44,137 nt of DNA from an uncultured Opitutales bacterium. Its GTDB lineage: Bacteria; Verrucomicrobiota; Verrucomicrobiia; Opitutales; Intestinicryptomonadaceae. Position numbers and translations under genes: made by a program. The notes beneath the pieces were generated by a model, which saw only the letters and a list, made by a program, of their open reading frames with translations, was not told where the DNA came from and ran no database searches. This document shows, piece after piece, positions 1-7,600 of the stretch. Each line of letters opens with the position of its first letter. Positions within the stretch are counted from its first letter, which is position 1. The stretch lies in contig CALXQW010000023.1 of the NCBI GenBank assembly GCA_944390805.1, positions 1 through 44,137 on the forward strand, read 5' to 3'.

Positions 1-17
1 ACGAACTAAAGTGCGCC

Positions 18-31
18 GCCCCCTAGGGGGC
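18..31. repeat. 14-bp perfect GC palindrome
   Basis: GCCCCCTAGGGGGC is a perfect palindrome standing in AT-rich DNA at the left edge. It could be the stem of a terminator or the end of an RNA gene lying outside the window, but no T-run follows on either strand. Nothing else is recognisable in bases 1-132. Confidence 0.4.
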
Positions 32-132
32 AATTAGTAAATGAATCAATAACTTTAATCTTTACAAACAATCAACAATATCTAAAAACATCTACCGTCA
101 GTTATGCACTGGCGTTTTGAAAATAAATGTTA

Positions 133-151
133 ACGCCTAAACTTTAGGCGT
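133..151 (-). terminator. possible ribB terminator hairpin
   Basis: The arms ACGCCTAAA and TTTAGGCGT form a dyad that contains the ribB stop codon. On the minus strand it is followed by the T-rich but interrupted stretch TAACATTTATTTTC. The hairpin is clear; its role as a terminator is inferred. Confidence 0.4.
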
Positions 152-794
152 GTATAAAATCGTATCCGTACTTTTTCCGTACAAGCTTTATATCTTCAAT
201 ACTAACAATGGGGAATCCGTATTTCTGGGAATAGGCTGTAATCTCTTCATTTCTTGCCATAGAGCCATCTGGGTTTGTAAGTTCACAAAGAACACCGCTA
301 GGGGAAAGAGCAGAGAGTTTCATGAGGTCTATTGTGGCTTCTGTGTGCCCGTCTCTACCTAATACTCCGTTAGAGTCGGCTCTCAATGGGAAAATATGCC
401 CAGGAATTGCCAAATCATAAATTGACGCTCCCTTTGCGCAGGCTGTTCTTATCGTAGCCAATCTGTCTGATGCAGACACCCCTGTAGTTATGCCATTTTT
501 TGCGTCTATGGATACTGTAAAATTTGTGCCGAACCTTGACGAGTTTTCTTCAGCCATCATTTTTAACCCCAGAGATTTTGTTTTCTCAGGAGTCAGGCAT
601 AGGCAGATTATCCCGCTACAATCGCGTATCATTCTTGCAATTTGCTCTACAGAGAGAAAATCAGTAGAGAAGATCAGATCTGCCTCATTTTCTCTGTCGG
701 GATTATCTATTACAAGAATTCCATTCCCACTTCTTAGAGATTTTATAGCGCTCATTACCCGAGTCTCTGCATTGCCATCAGATATATTTGTCAT
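144..794 (-). CDS. ribB: 3,4-dihydroxy-2-butanone-4-phosphate synthase (RibB)
   Basis: RibB converts ribulose 5-phosphate to 3,4-dihydroxy-2-butanone 4-phosphate plus formate, supplying the four-carbon unit of riboflavin in the cytosol. The 216-aa product has the length of the stand-alone enterobacterial enzyme and lacks the RibA (GTP cyclohydrolase II) half of RibBA fusions. The family motifs are intact: DRENE at residues 33-37, SGIICLC, GHIFPLRAD and GRDGHTEATIDLM. The start at 794 is chosen because an AGGAG sequence lies 7-11 bases upstream and homology begins there; an in-frame ATG at 890 lies inside the riboswitch and is not credible. The gene is alone in its transcript and is preceded by an FMN riboswitch, so expression should fall when FMN is abundant. 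Confidence 0.95.
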   Translation of the reverse strand: MTNISDGNAETRVMSAIKSLRSGNGILVIDNPDRENEADLIFSTDFLSVEQIARMIRDCSGIICLCLTPEKTKSLGLKMMAEENSSRFGTNFTVSIDAKNGITTGVSASDRLATIRTACAKGASIYDLAIPGHIFPLRADSNGVLGRDGHTEATIDLMKLSALSPSGVLCELTNPDGSMARNEEITAYSQKYGFPIVSIEDIKLVRKKYGYDFIHA

Positions 795-800
795 AATATT

Positions 801-868
801 GCTCCTTTGTTTATTTTTATAAAAACACGGAGCGAGCGCAAAGAACTTTGCGCCTTGATATACAAGGC
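801..868 (-). promoter_or_regulatory. ribB leader hairpins, possible Shine-Dalgarno sequestration
   Basis: Between the riboswitch and the ribB start, the minus strand carries three mutually interfering hairpins. GCCTTG pairs with CAAGGC (852-868). GCGCAAAG pairs with CTTTGCGC (836-853). GCTCC (829-833) can pair with GGAGC (801-805), which is part of the ribB ribosome binding site. No strong T-run follows the GC-rich hairpins, so switching by hiding the ribosome binding site is more likely than early termination. The pairings are seen directly; the mechanism is inferred. Confidence 0.45.
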
Positions 869-879
869 TGGCAAATCTT

Positions 880-998
880 AAACTCTTCATACCGGACTTT
901 ACCGTTGGCCTTGGAATCTCACCAAATCAGTCGGATATAAACTCTTATCCGAGTCGTGGGCTTTACCACCAGTAAGGACTTTCACCTTCCCCGAGTTT
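880..998 (-). promoter_or_regulatory. FMN riboswitch (RFN element)
   Basis: Read on the minus strand, the segment carries the conserved RFN blocks in order: GGGGAAGGTGAAAGTCC, ACTGGTGGTAAAGCCC, a variable arm, TGATTTGGTGAGATTCC and CCAACGGTAAAGTCCGG. The closing P1 helix is formed by AAACTC (993-998) and GAGTTT (880-885). Position and orientation upstream of ribB match the known role of this riboswitch in riboflavin gene control. Confidence 0.95.
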
Positions 999-1009
999 CT
1001 CTAAGAAAA

Positions 1010-1039
1010 AGACTACGCTTCTGTTTAATGCTCTGTCAA
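1010..1039 (-). promoter_or_regulatory. putative ribB promoter
   Basis: On the minus strand a perfect TTGACA -35 box (1034-1039) is followed after 18 bp by TAGTCT (1010-1015), a weak -10. Transcription would begin close to 1003, just before the riboswitch P1 helix, which is where it should begin. Confidence 0.45.
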
Positions 1040-1456
1040 CACTACAAATTTCTTATAAGATTGTCTATCTAGAGATCGTATGCATCTTCCATTTAATATA
1101 GTATAGCTATATATATCTTAATGAGATGTATGCAATATGCCAAAACTAAATCTTCCTATTAGATATATGGAAATTCAGTTTTTAGAATCTCTACCCATGT
1201 TTCTTTTTTTTACTAGGTTTATGCGTATTGATCTCTTTTGATAGGCAATATCAAGTATTGCCATTGCATTTTAAAATAGAACTATATTTTTACAGACACA
1301 AAGGCATATAGTCTAAAGTATTTGTTCAGTCAGATGTAAGTTGAATGCTTCTAGAAGTGATGTACCCTGAAATATATTAATATTTTTAACTTATTTTATT
1401 CTATGGGCAGATTCTCTCTTTATGCGCATTTAGATAAAACAGCAAAGAGCAACAAA
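1040..1456. other. AT-rich intergenic stretch without a gene
   Basis: No coding sequence with convincing homology or a start signal is seen on either strand. The one clear structure is a 7-bp hairpin at 1244-1262 (GGCAATA, loop TCAAG, TATTGCC). It is not followed by a T-run and its role is unknown. Confidence 0.5.
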
Positions 1457-1485
1457 GCATGTTGCAGTGTTGGCTTACAACATGC
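1457..1485 (-). terminator. terminator-like hairpin after MBL hydrolase gene
   Basis: GCATGTTG and CAACATGC form a perfect 8-bp stem 22 bases after the stop of the leftward gene at 1508. On the minus strand it is followed by TTTGTTGCTCTTTGCTGTTT, a broken T-rich tract, so termination may be partial. Confidence 0.5.
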
Positions 1486-1507
1486 CAATATCAAATGCTT
1501 GTTGCCT

Positions 1508-2293
1508 TTATAATGTCAATATTTGTCCGTCTGAAGGAATCATAACAACTTTATCCAGACCATGTTTATTTACAAATTCAGAAAGTTCCTTTCTGTCGAG
1601 TGTTGCATGGCCAACAGAATCCATGTGGCTAGCTATCATTAAAATATTTGGAGCATACTTGTGAAATTCCATTATATCGTCTTTGCCCATGATGATAGAG
1701 CCGCTTTCGCCTATGCGCGCGTCGGCACAGTTCAATATGGCTATTTCCGGATTAAACTTATCTATGGCTTCCTTTACATGATTGCACCATATGGTATCTC
1801 CCGCAAGATATAATGTTTTTTCTCCGTCGGCCTTAAAGCAGACCCCCATTGATTCATATCTAATGCCAACCTGATTAAAATATGGCAACGTCTTTTCCTT
1901 TATGCCATGGCAACACCCTGTCTTGAATAACTCAACATTCCCAAACGACAAACCGCAAGTTGGCAGAATTTCTATGTCAGAAAATCCGTATTTCGCAATC
2001 TCTCTACTGTCTATCTCATCTTGGGCAAAGATCTTAATATGCCTCTTCAACGCTTTTGCAGCAAAGTTATCAAAATGATCTATATGGCAATGGGTTATTA
2101 TTACGGCGTCTATATCGCTTAAAATGTCTTCAATGTCTAATGGCAGTTCTGTCATAGGCCATCTTCTGCCAGGTATGTGGCTACCTTCTATAGGTGGATA
2201 TATGTCTTTAGGCGCAAAGATTGGATCTATTAGAAATGTCTTATCTCCATACGTTAATTTTACAGTGGCATTCCTTATCTGTTGAATTTTCAT
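1508..2293 (-). CDS. MBL-fold (UlaG-like) metallohydrolase
   Basis: This 261-aa protein belongs to the metallo-beta-lactamase superfamily, closest in style to the COG2220/UlaG group of cytosolic hydrolases. The zinc-binding signature is THCHIDH (H68, H70, D72, H73), preceded by a strand with DPIF at 23-26. Later metal-ligand regions are CCHG, YLAGDT and ASHMDSVGH. There is no signal peptide. A GGAGA sequence stands 6 bases before the ATG. The gene is divergent from a MerR regulator, and its promoter has the stretched spacer and dyad typical of MerR control, so it is probably induced by the regulator's ligand. The substrate cannot be read from the sequence. Lactonase or phosphodiesterase-like activity is possible. 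Confidence 0.85.
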   Translation of the reverse strand: MKIQQIRNATVKLTYGDKTFLIDPIFAPKDIYPPIEGSHIPGRRWPMTELPLDIEDILSDIDAVIITHCHIDHFDNFAAKALKRHIKIFAQDEIDSREIAKYGFSDIEILPTCGLSFGNVELFKTGCCHGIKEKTLPYFNQVGIRYESMGVCFKADGEKTLYLAGDTIWCNHVKEAIDKFNPEIAILNCADARIGESGSIIMGKDDIMEFHKYAPNILMIASHMDSVGHATLDRKELSEFVNKHGLDKVVMIPSDGQILTL

Positions 2294-2373
2294 TTCTAAG
2301 TCTCCTTGTATAGATTTAATTTAATTACCGCATCATAGTTTATTTAATTAAAAACTATCATATGCGCAATACC

Positions 2374-2405
2374 TATATAAAACACTATATATTATATAGG
2401 GTCAA
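2374..2405 (-). promoter_or_regulatory. MerR-type promoter and operator of MBL gene
   Basis: On the minus strand TTGACC (2400-2405) is separated by 19-20 bp from TTATAT/TATATA (2374-2380). The over-long spacer holds a dyad at 2382-2402 with half-sites ACCCTATAT and ATATAGTGT around a 3-base centre, with one mismatch. The geometry and the ACCCTAT half-site resemble known CadR/PbrR/ZntR operators. Transcription would start near 2367, leaving a leader of about 75 bases before the hydrolase ATG. Confidence 0.65.
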
Positions 2406-2534
2406 TGCAAATATGTGCAATATCTCTAAGCCTAAACCAAGTGGTATAAATGTATAATAGATATCTCAATAGAATGTATATTATAAAACGCGTTGTTGAC
2501 AATATGCGATAGCATCGTCAAATCATATGCGTAG

Positions 2535-2987
2535 ATGAAGATAAAGATAGGAGAGCTATCAAAACTAACTGGATGCAAGGTAGTGACCATAAGGCATTAC
2601 GAGGCCGAAGGTTTGCTTCTTAGCCCTAAGCGGACGAATTCAAACTATCGCATATACGGCGATAACGATATAGACAGGCTTTGTTTTATACGCAATTGCA
2701 GGCTCCTTGGCATATCTATATCTGAGATACGCGAGTTGCTGTCTATAGATAAAAATTCTAAATCTACTCATGCATTCTTGCGGGTCTTATTAAAGAAACA
2801 TATAAAGGATATCGACGATAGAATATCTGCCCTAACAGACTTAAAATTGCACTTGGAATATTTGTATGGGCAGACTCGCGGGAATGCTCGCAGCAGCCGT
2901 TCTGTTATGGATGTGCTGGGAGATAAAGATAAGTGCCCATATTGCAATAAAGATCTAAGGAAGCGTGCGCAAAAGAATCTATCTTAA
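2535..2987 (+). CDS. MerR-family regulator, CadR/PbrR-like
   Basis: This 150-aa transcriptional regulator has an N-terminal winged helix (KIGELSKLTGCKVVTIRHYE, residues 4-23) and the dimerisation helix expected of MerR proteins (about 83-112). Cys14 matches the first metal-associated cysteine of CadR/PbrR. The second position, usually Cys79, is His79 here. The C-terminal cysteine is present as C134-P-Y-C137. It could therefore sense a soft metal with altered ligands, or another signal. No Shine-Dalgarno sequence precedes the ATG; a TTGACA at 2496-2501 lies close enough that the transcript may have almost no leader. The likely target is the divergent hydrolase promoter at 2374-2405. The start is fixed by homology, since MerR proteins begin with this motif. 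Confidence 0.85.
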   Translation: MKIKIGELSKLTGCKVVTIRHYEAEGLLLSPKRTNSNYRIYGDNDIDRLCFIRNCRLLGISISEIRELLSIDKNSKSTHAFLRVLLKKHIKDIDDRISALTDLKLHLEYLYGQTRGNARSSRSVMDVLGDKDKCPYCNKDLRKRAQKNLS

Positions 2988-3051
2988 TAAACTTATATAT
3001 TATATAGTAAGAGATGTTATAGATTACCGCATAGATTTCATGTGTATATAC

Positions 3052-3546
3052 TTATTTTTTCCATGCTCTAATGCGAGGTATCCAGCGCGGAACATTCTTT
3101 TTATATAACACATATTCTTCGCCAAATCTCTTCTCAAGCCCGACTTCCTCTGAGAATATAAAGTAAAAGGTGTTTATCACAAAGAATATTGCCCCCCATA
3201 GAAATATTCCCCACGAGGAAAATACAACAGCTTCTCCCAATATAACCATTATTACGCCGGAGAGCATAGGGTTTCTAACATGTCTATAAGGGCCTTCCAC
3301 TACAAGTTTCTTTGTGGGGCTCCACGGTGCGAGCGTACCTTTGCCTATCTTTGCAAAGAGAACCATTGTCCATATGGCAAGGAACATTCCCAAAAACAAT
3401 ATAAAAAGCCCTGCGAGAAAAACAGGTACATTATTGCAGATGGAGAAGTTTCCCGTCAGATATAAAATAAGAGCTGGAATTGTTACTGCCGCATTAAATG
3501 GCAGAGCAATCAGAGCCTTTATCCAAGAGGCTGTCATATGTGTCAT
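3052..3546 (-). CDS. isoprenylcysteine methyltransferase-like membrane protein
   Basis: This 164-aa integral membrane protein has about four hydrophobic segments (9-30, 38-66, 94-112, 113-133). It shows the signature of the ICMT/PEMT methyltransferase superfamily: GPYRHVRNPMLSG at 85-97 and the C-terminal block EEVGLEKRFGEEYVLYKKNV. Bacterial members are SAM-dependent methyltransferases of mostly unknown acceptor. The ATG at 3546 is supported by AGGAAA seven bases upstream. It is convergent with the merR gene and lies downstream of, but separated by 121 bp from, the anti-sigma-like gene. Confidence 0.8.
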   Translation of the reverse strand: MTHMTASWIKALIALPFNAAVTIPALILYLTGNFSICNNVPVFLAGLFILFLGMFLAIWTMVLFAKIGKGTLAPWSPTKKLVVEGPYRHVRNPMLSGVIMVILGEAVVFSSWGIFLWGAIFFVINTFYFIFSEEVGLEKRFGEEYVLYKKNVPRWIPRIRAWKK

Positions 3547-3667
3547 ATTATTTCCTATGCTACATATGTTAATATTGCATATTTATAAGTATATCAATAA
3601 CAATTTAATTCGGAGGGGCATGTAGATCAAATGCCTGAAAGCTATTGAGTAATTTTCTTCCATGGCA

Positions 3668-4153
3668 TTATTGCAAGGTTTTCTGCCTGTTATTTTGCAG
3701 ACTCGGAGATTTCTCCCTGTAAGGAATGTGATAGACCATATATATTTCCTCTTCATCATAAAAATATTTTAGAGCCCTCATTGCTGCCAATGTTGTCTCT
3801 ATGGAAGGATCCCATTTGTGGTCGTAATCGTATATTATATGGAACTCTCCGTCTTTCATAACAAGTCTTTTCTGCCCTGAGATTTCCATATCAACACATC
3901 CAAAATTATTTAGCGCACTATTATCTTTAATTTTTGAAGGTATCGGAAAAAGTAGAAATATTGCCACACATGCGGCTGCCGCGCCAAGAGCGCAAATCAA
4001 TGCCAGCTTGCGATAGGTATATAGTTTGATTTTGCGCGCGTGTATAAGTTCGGCATGGTGCAAAATATCAGACTTCTGATCGGGGAGCAGGTCTATGTCG
4101 CCAAGAAGCCCAAATGCATTTTTTATATCGTCTTCAATATTATTTGTTTTCAT
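3668..4153 (-). CDS. single-pass membrane protein, probable anti-sigma factor
   Basis: This 161-aa product has a soluble N-terminus (1-46), a basic segment ending KLYTYRK, one transmembrane helix (about 49-69) and a periplasmic-side C-terminal domain of about 90 residues. The positive-inside rule places the N-terminus in the cytosol. Its gene overlaps the ECF sigma gene by 14 bases. That topology and position are what is expected of an ECF anti-sigma factor, with the N-terminus binding sigma and the outer domain sensing the envelope. No zinc-binding anti-sigma motif (HxxxCxxC) is visible, so it would belong to another class. The function is inferred from context, not from a recognised domain. 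Confidence 0.6.
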   Translation of the reverse strand: MKTNNIEDDIKNAFGLLGDIDLLPDQKSDILHHAELIHARKIKLYTYRKLALICALGAAAACVAIFLLFPIPSKIKDNSALNNFGCVDMEISGQKRLVMKDGEFHIIYDYDHKWDPSIETTLAAMRALKYFYDEEEIYMVYHIPYREKSPSLQNNRQKTLQ

Positions 4154-4628
4154 CTTGCATTTGCCTCTTTAGAGTTTCTATGGCGCGCGAGATGGTCACT
4201 CCAACAAGCGCGGAAGATATGTTTAAGGTTTCGGCAATCTCTGAATATTTGAGCTCGGCAAAATATCTCAGCATGAGAATTTCTTGCTGGCGTTGTGGAA
4301 GTTTAGATATTAGAGAGAGTAAATACTCTTTTTGCATGCAGTCTGAACTAAGTGGTTCTTCGGCAAGTTCGGATATCTGTAGCTCGTCAAATTCCGCAAT
4401 GAATTTTCTTTTGCGCAAAATGTCTATAGTCTGATTTCTACATGTTCGGTATAGCCATGCGCCTATAGTTTTTATGTCTATATTATCGAGCTCGCAGAGT
4501 TTAAGGAAGGTATCGGAAACTGCGTCGCGGGCGAGGTCAGCATCGCGGCAGATCAGCCGCGAATATGCAACCAATCTGCGCGAATATTCCTCAACCAACC
4601 TCGAAATTGTCTCTAATCTATCGTCCAC
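4140..4628 (-). CDS. ECF-type RNA polymerase sigma factor
   Basis: This 162-aa protein has sigma region 2 at about 14-75 (ARDAVSDTFLKLCE, then GAWLYRTCRNQTIDILRKRK) and region 4 at about 105-158 (LPQRQQEILMLRYFAELKYS followed by the helix-turn-helix SEIAETLNISSALVGVTISR). There is no region 1 or 3, as in the ECF group. It starts with GTG sharing one base with the TAG stop of the upstream Sel1 lipoprotein gene (TAGTG), so translation is probably coupled. The downstream gene overlaps by 14 bases and is a probable anti-sigma factor. Its regulon is unknown; autoregulation of this operon is common in the family. Confidence 0.9.
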   Translation of the reverse strand: MDDRLETISRLVEEYSRRLVAYSRLICRDADLARDAVSDTFLKLCELDNIDIKTIGAWLYRTCRNQTIDILRKRKFIAEFDELQISELAEEPLSSDCMQKEYLLSLISKLPQRQQEILMLRYFAELKYSEIAETLNISSALVGVTISRAIETLKRQMQDENK

Positions 4629-7600
4629 TATTTCCGCTTGCCGCCGTTTTTCTTTGCTGTTTCCGCTCGTGCTTTTGCCTTCTGGAGCTTTATCTTAAGC
4701 TCGTCAACTTTATTTGGGTTTTCAAAGCCTTTTTCTTCAACGAAGAAGTTTATGAGCTTCTGGTATGCCTTTACGCTAAAACGCGGGTTTTTTGCGGTAT
4801 CGGCTACTTTTTCCAATTCGTCCAGCCAGAATAAACATATTTCTTTGCTCTTTGGCAGGGTAGGGTTGTCAATTACGCATGTATCGGTTATTTCAGTATT
4901 TGGATTAAACCATTCTGCATAGGTAAGAAAAGGATGCCAGATGCCGCATCTTGATGTTTTTATTTTTCTTACTGTTGAGATAATCTCCCTTACCTTTTCC
5001 AGAGACTTTTCAACGCCTATACCTTTCATATAACAATATGCAAGCACTCCATATGCTCTCCATAGATATCCCTCAGATTCAAGCTTGGACTTGGACTTTA
5101 TCGCCTCATTGAGATACTCCACGGCTCTTTTTTCGTCCTTCTTTACCCCTATGCCATTCATAAACAAGAGAGCCATATCGACCTTTGCATTTATAGAATC
5201 TGGGGATAGTTTCAACCACTCCTCAGCTAATGAGAATGCCTTTGAAGAATCGGCCTTGCCGGGAGAATTTTTTAGTATTCTTATTGCCTCTGAAAATCCC
5301 CAAAAATCTTGATTCCCATAATATTTCTGTTTTTCAAGACGGGCGAATCTTTCATAGAGTTCCGCGGCTTGTTTTAAATCTTGTTTTGTGTATTTGCCCT
5401 CTTCAAGAATAATTGCGTATGACCGTAAAGCATAACTATTGGGTTCTTTCATACTTACGGCGCGCCTTATCATTTCAACACCAAGTTCCGGGCATTTTGG
5501 CGCAATTTTAAAATCGTAAAGGCATCCGTCTCCGTAGACTAATTGGTTCCCCAGGAGATCAAGATTATAAGATGGGGAATTTGATTCCTCTATAAGGGCT
5601 ATATATTTATTTGACATTTCTTCGGATTTTTCAACACCAAGCCCCATCTTATACATAAGTGCCAGCCATGCACAGTTAGTTGTATTTATAGAATTATATA
5701 TTCTGGTATGGTTTGAAAATATCTCAAACGCTTTTTTGTAGTCTTGCTTTGTTCCGCGTCCGGAAAAATACATTCCTCCAAGTTCGCTTGAGCATAAACC
5801 ATAGCCGTATTCGTCCATCTTTGAGAACATCTCAAATGCTTTTTTATCTCCTTCCGGAGTGTTTTCATCAAGGAAACGGCGACCCACATAGGCCATTGCG
5901 TTTTCATCTTTAGCATCTATGATAATTTTCTCAATTTTGTCTCTAAGAGCTGTCTCTTTATTTTTCTCTAAGAAGGAAAGTAGTTTATAACCACCTATGT
6001 CCTTTAATTCTTTTATATCCGACTTTTTTATATTATCTATAATTATGTCCTTAGGTATTCTAACCTTACAGAAATCTATATATCTACCATATCCTAATGA
6101 ATTTTGGATAATGTATGATGCTTCATAACCTATTGGTCTGGCAAATAATCTTTCATAATACTGCATAGCCAACGGCTTATTTTCTTTTACGCCCAATCCA
6201 TAATAATATAGCTCTGCGAGCGGCGTTGTGTAATTTAGGTTATTTGGGGACTCATCATTTAATTCCTTATACAATTTGTATGCATTTTCATAGTTCTTTG
6301 CCTCCATTTCTTTCTCTGCTAATACAGTCTTTATGGCATTGCTTTCTTGATTTTCTCTATACATATTGCGCAATTCCTCAACAGTACATTCAAATAGATC
6401 ATATGGCCTATACAATGTAAGATTATTAGTATGTTTCGCAATGAACAGGTTTAAAGGGTTTAGATTCTCTTGTATTTCTCTACTTTTTCCCAGATATGAA
6501 TTTTGCAGAATACTTATAGGAAAAGAAAGTTCACCTTTTTGATTTTCTCTATATAGTTTTAGATATTCCGAAGATAATGAAATATCCTTGCGCGTTTTTC
6601 CCATTCCCGAATACGCATATGCCAACAATATATAAGCTTCTTTTGAATAAATTTTATCTTTTGATAACGCTTTTAAAGATGATATTATTTCATCAAATTC
6701 TTGTGGAGATTTTTGTGCATCGGTTGTTATAAGCTTGTATGCAAGCCATTCTTTAAACCCTTCATTGTTTTTTGAGTATTTTGATAGAAAGTTGAGCTGG
6801 TCTTCTAAACAATCTCCCCAGATGGAAAGAGAACAATTATATACGATAGAATCGTCATGGGTGTTTTCGTAAAGTTGTATATTATAATGTAGGTCGTCTT
6901 TATTGTTTGGGTGTTCTATTGGCAAATTAAGTTCTTTTAGTTTTTTAATATAATCATCTCTGAAAAATCCGGGTATGGTTAAAAAAGGTGACGATTTTGC
7001 GAGGAATTTTATGGCTTTTGCATAACCCTCGTTTGCTAGAGCAGTTAATGCGTCGTAAGCAATCTTTTCATAAGAGGATTCTTTGTTTGGTGAATAATTT
7101 TTGAAAGTATTGTAATACGCACATACAGCATAAAGAAACCTATTGTCTTGTGTTTGTGGGAGCGACTTAAAATAATTTAAAAACTCTGTATCTACAACAA
7201 CGGGTTCTTTTGGATCATTCACACTGTTCCAATATTCTCTTCCTATTTTACTATCAAATAAATGGTGATCATAATAGAGTAATATCTGGACTTTAGAAGA
7301 TTTACTTATGCTGTTTCTAATATTTATGGCATCTTCTGGCTTATAACCTTCAAGTTCGTTTTTCTCTATTAGAATTGCTGCAAGTTCCTTCATTAAATTA
7401 TTCCATGGGCAATTAGAATTTAGAAACGTTTTTATATATTTCCCAGCCATAGGTATATTTTTCTTTACATCTCGCCCTACGTAAAAGCTAAATGCAATAT
7501 GAAAGGCTCTTTGGGGATCTCCTAAATCTACGGAGTCTTTAGCATAGGCAAATGCCGCCATTGCATTTGGTTCTATAAGATATCTTCCGTAACCGATAGG

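Noticed and set aside
795..890. Longer ribB start at 890
   Set aside because: It lies in the 3' part of the FMN riboswitch, and homology and the ribosome binding site place the start at 794.
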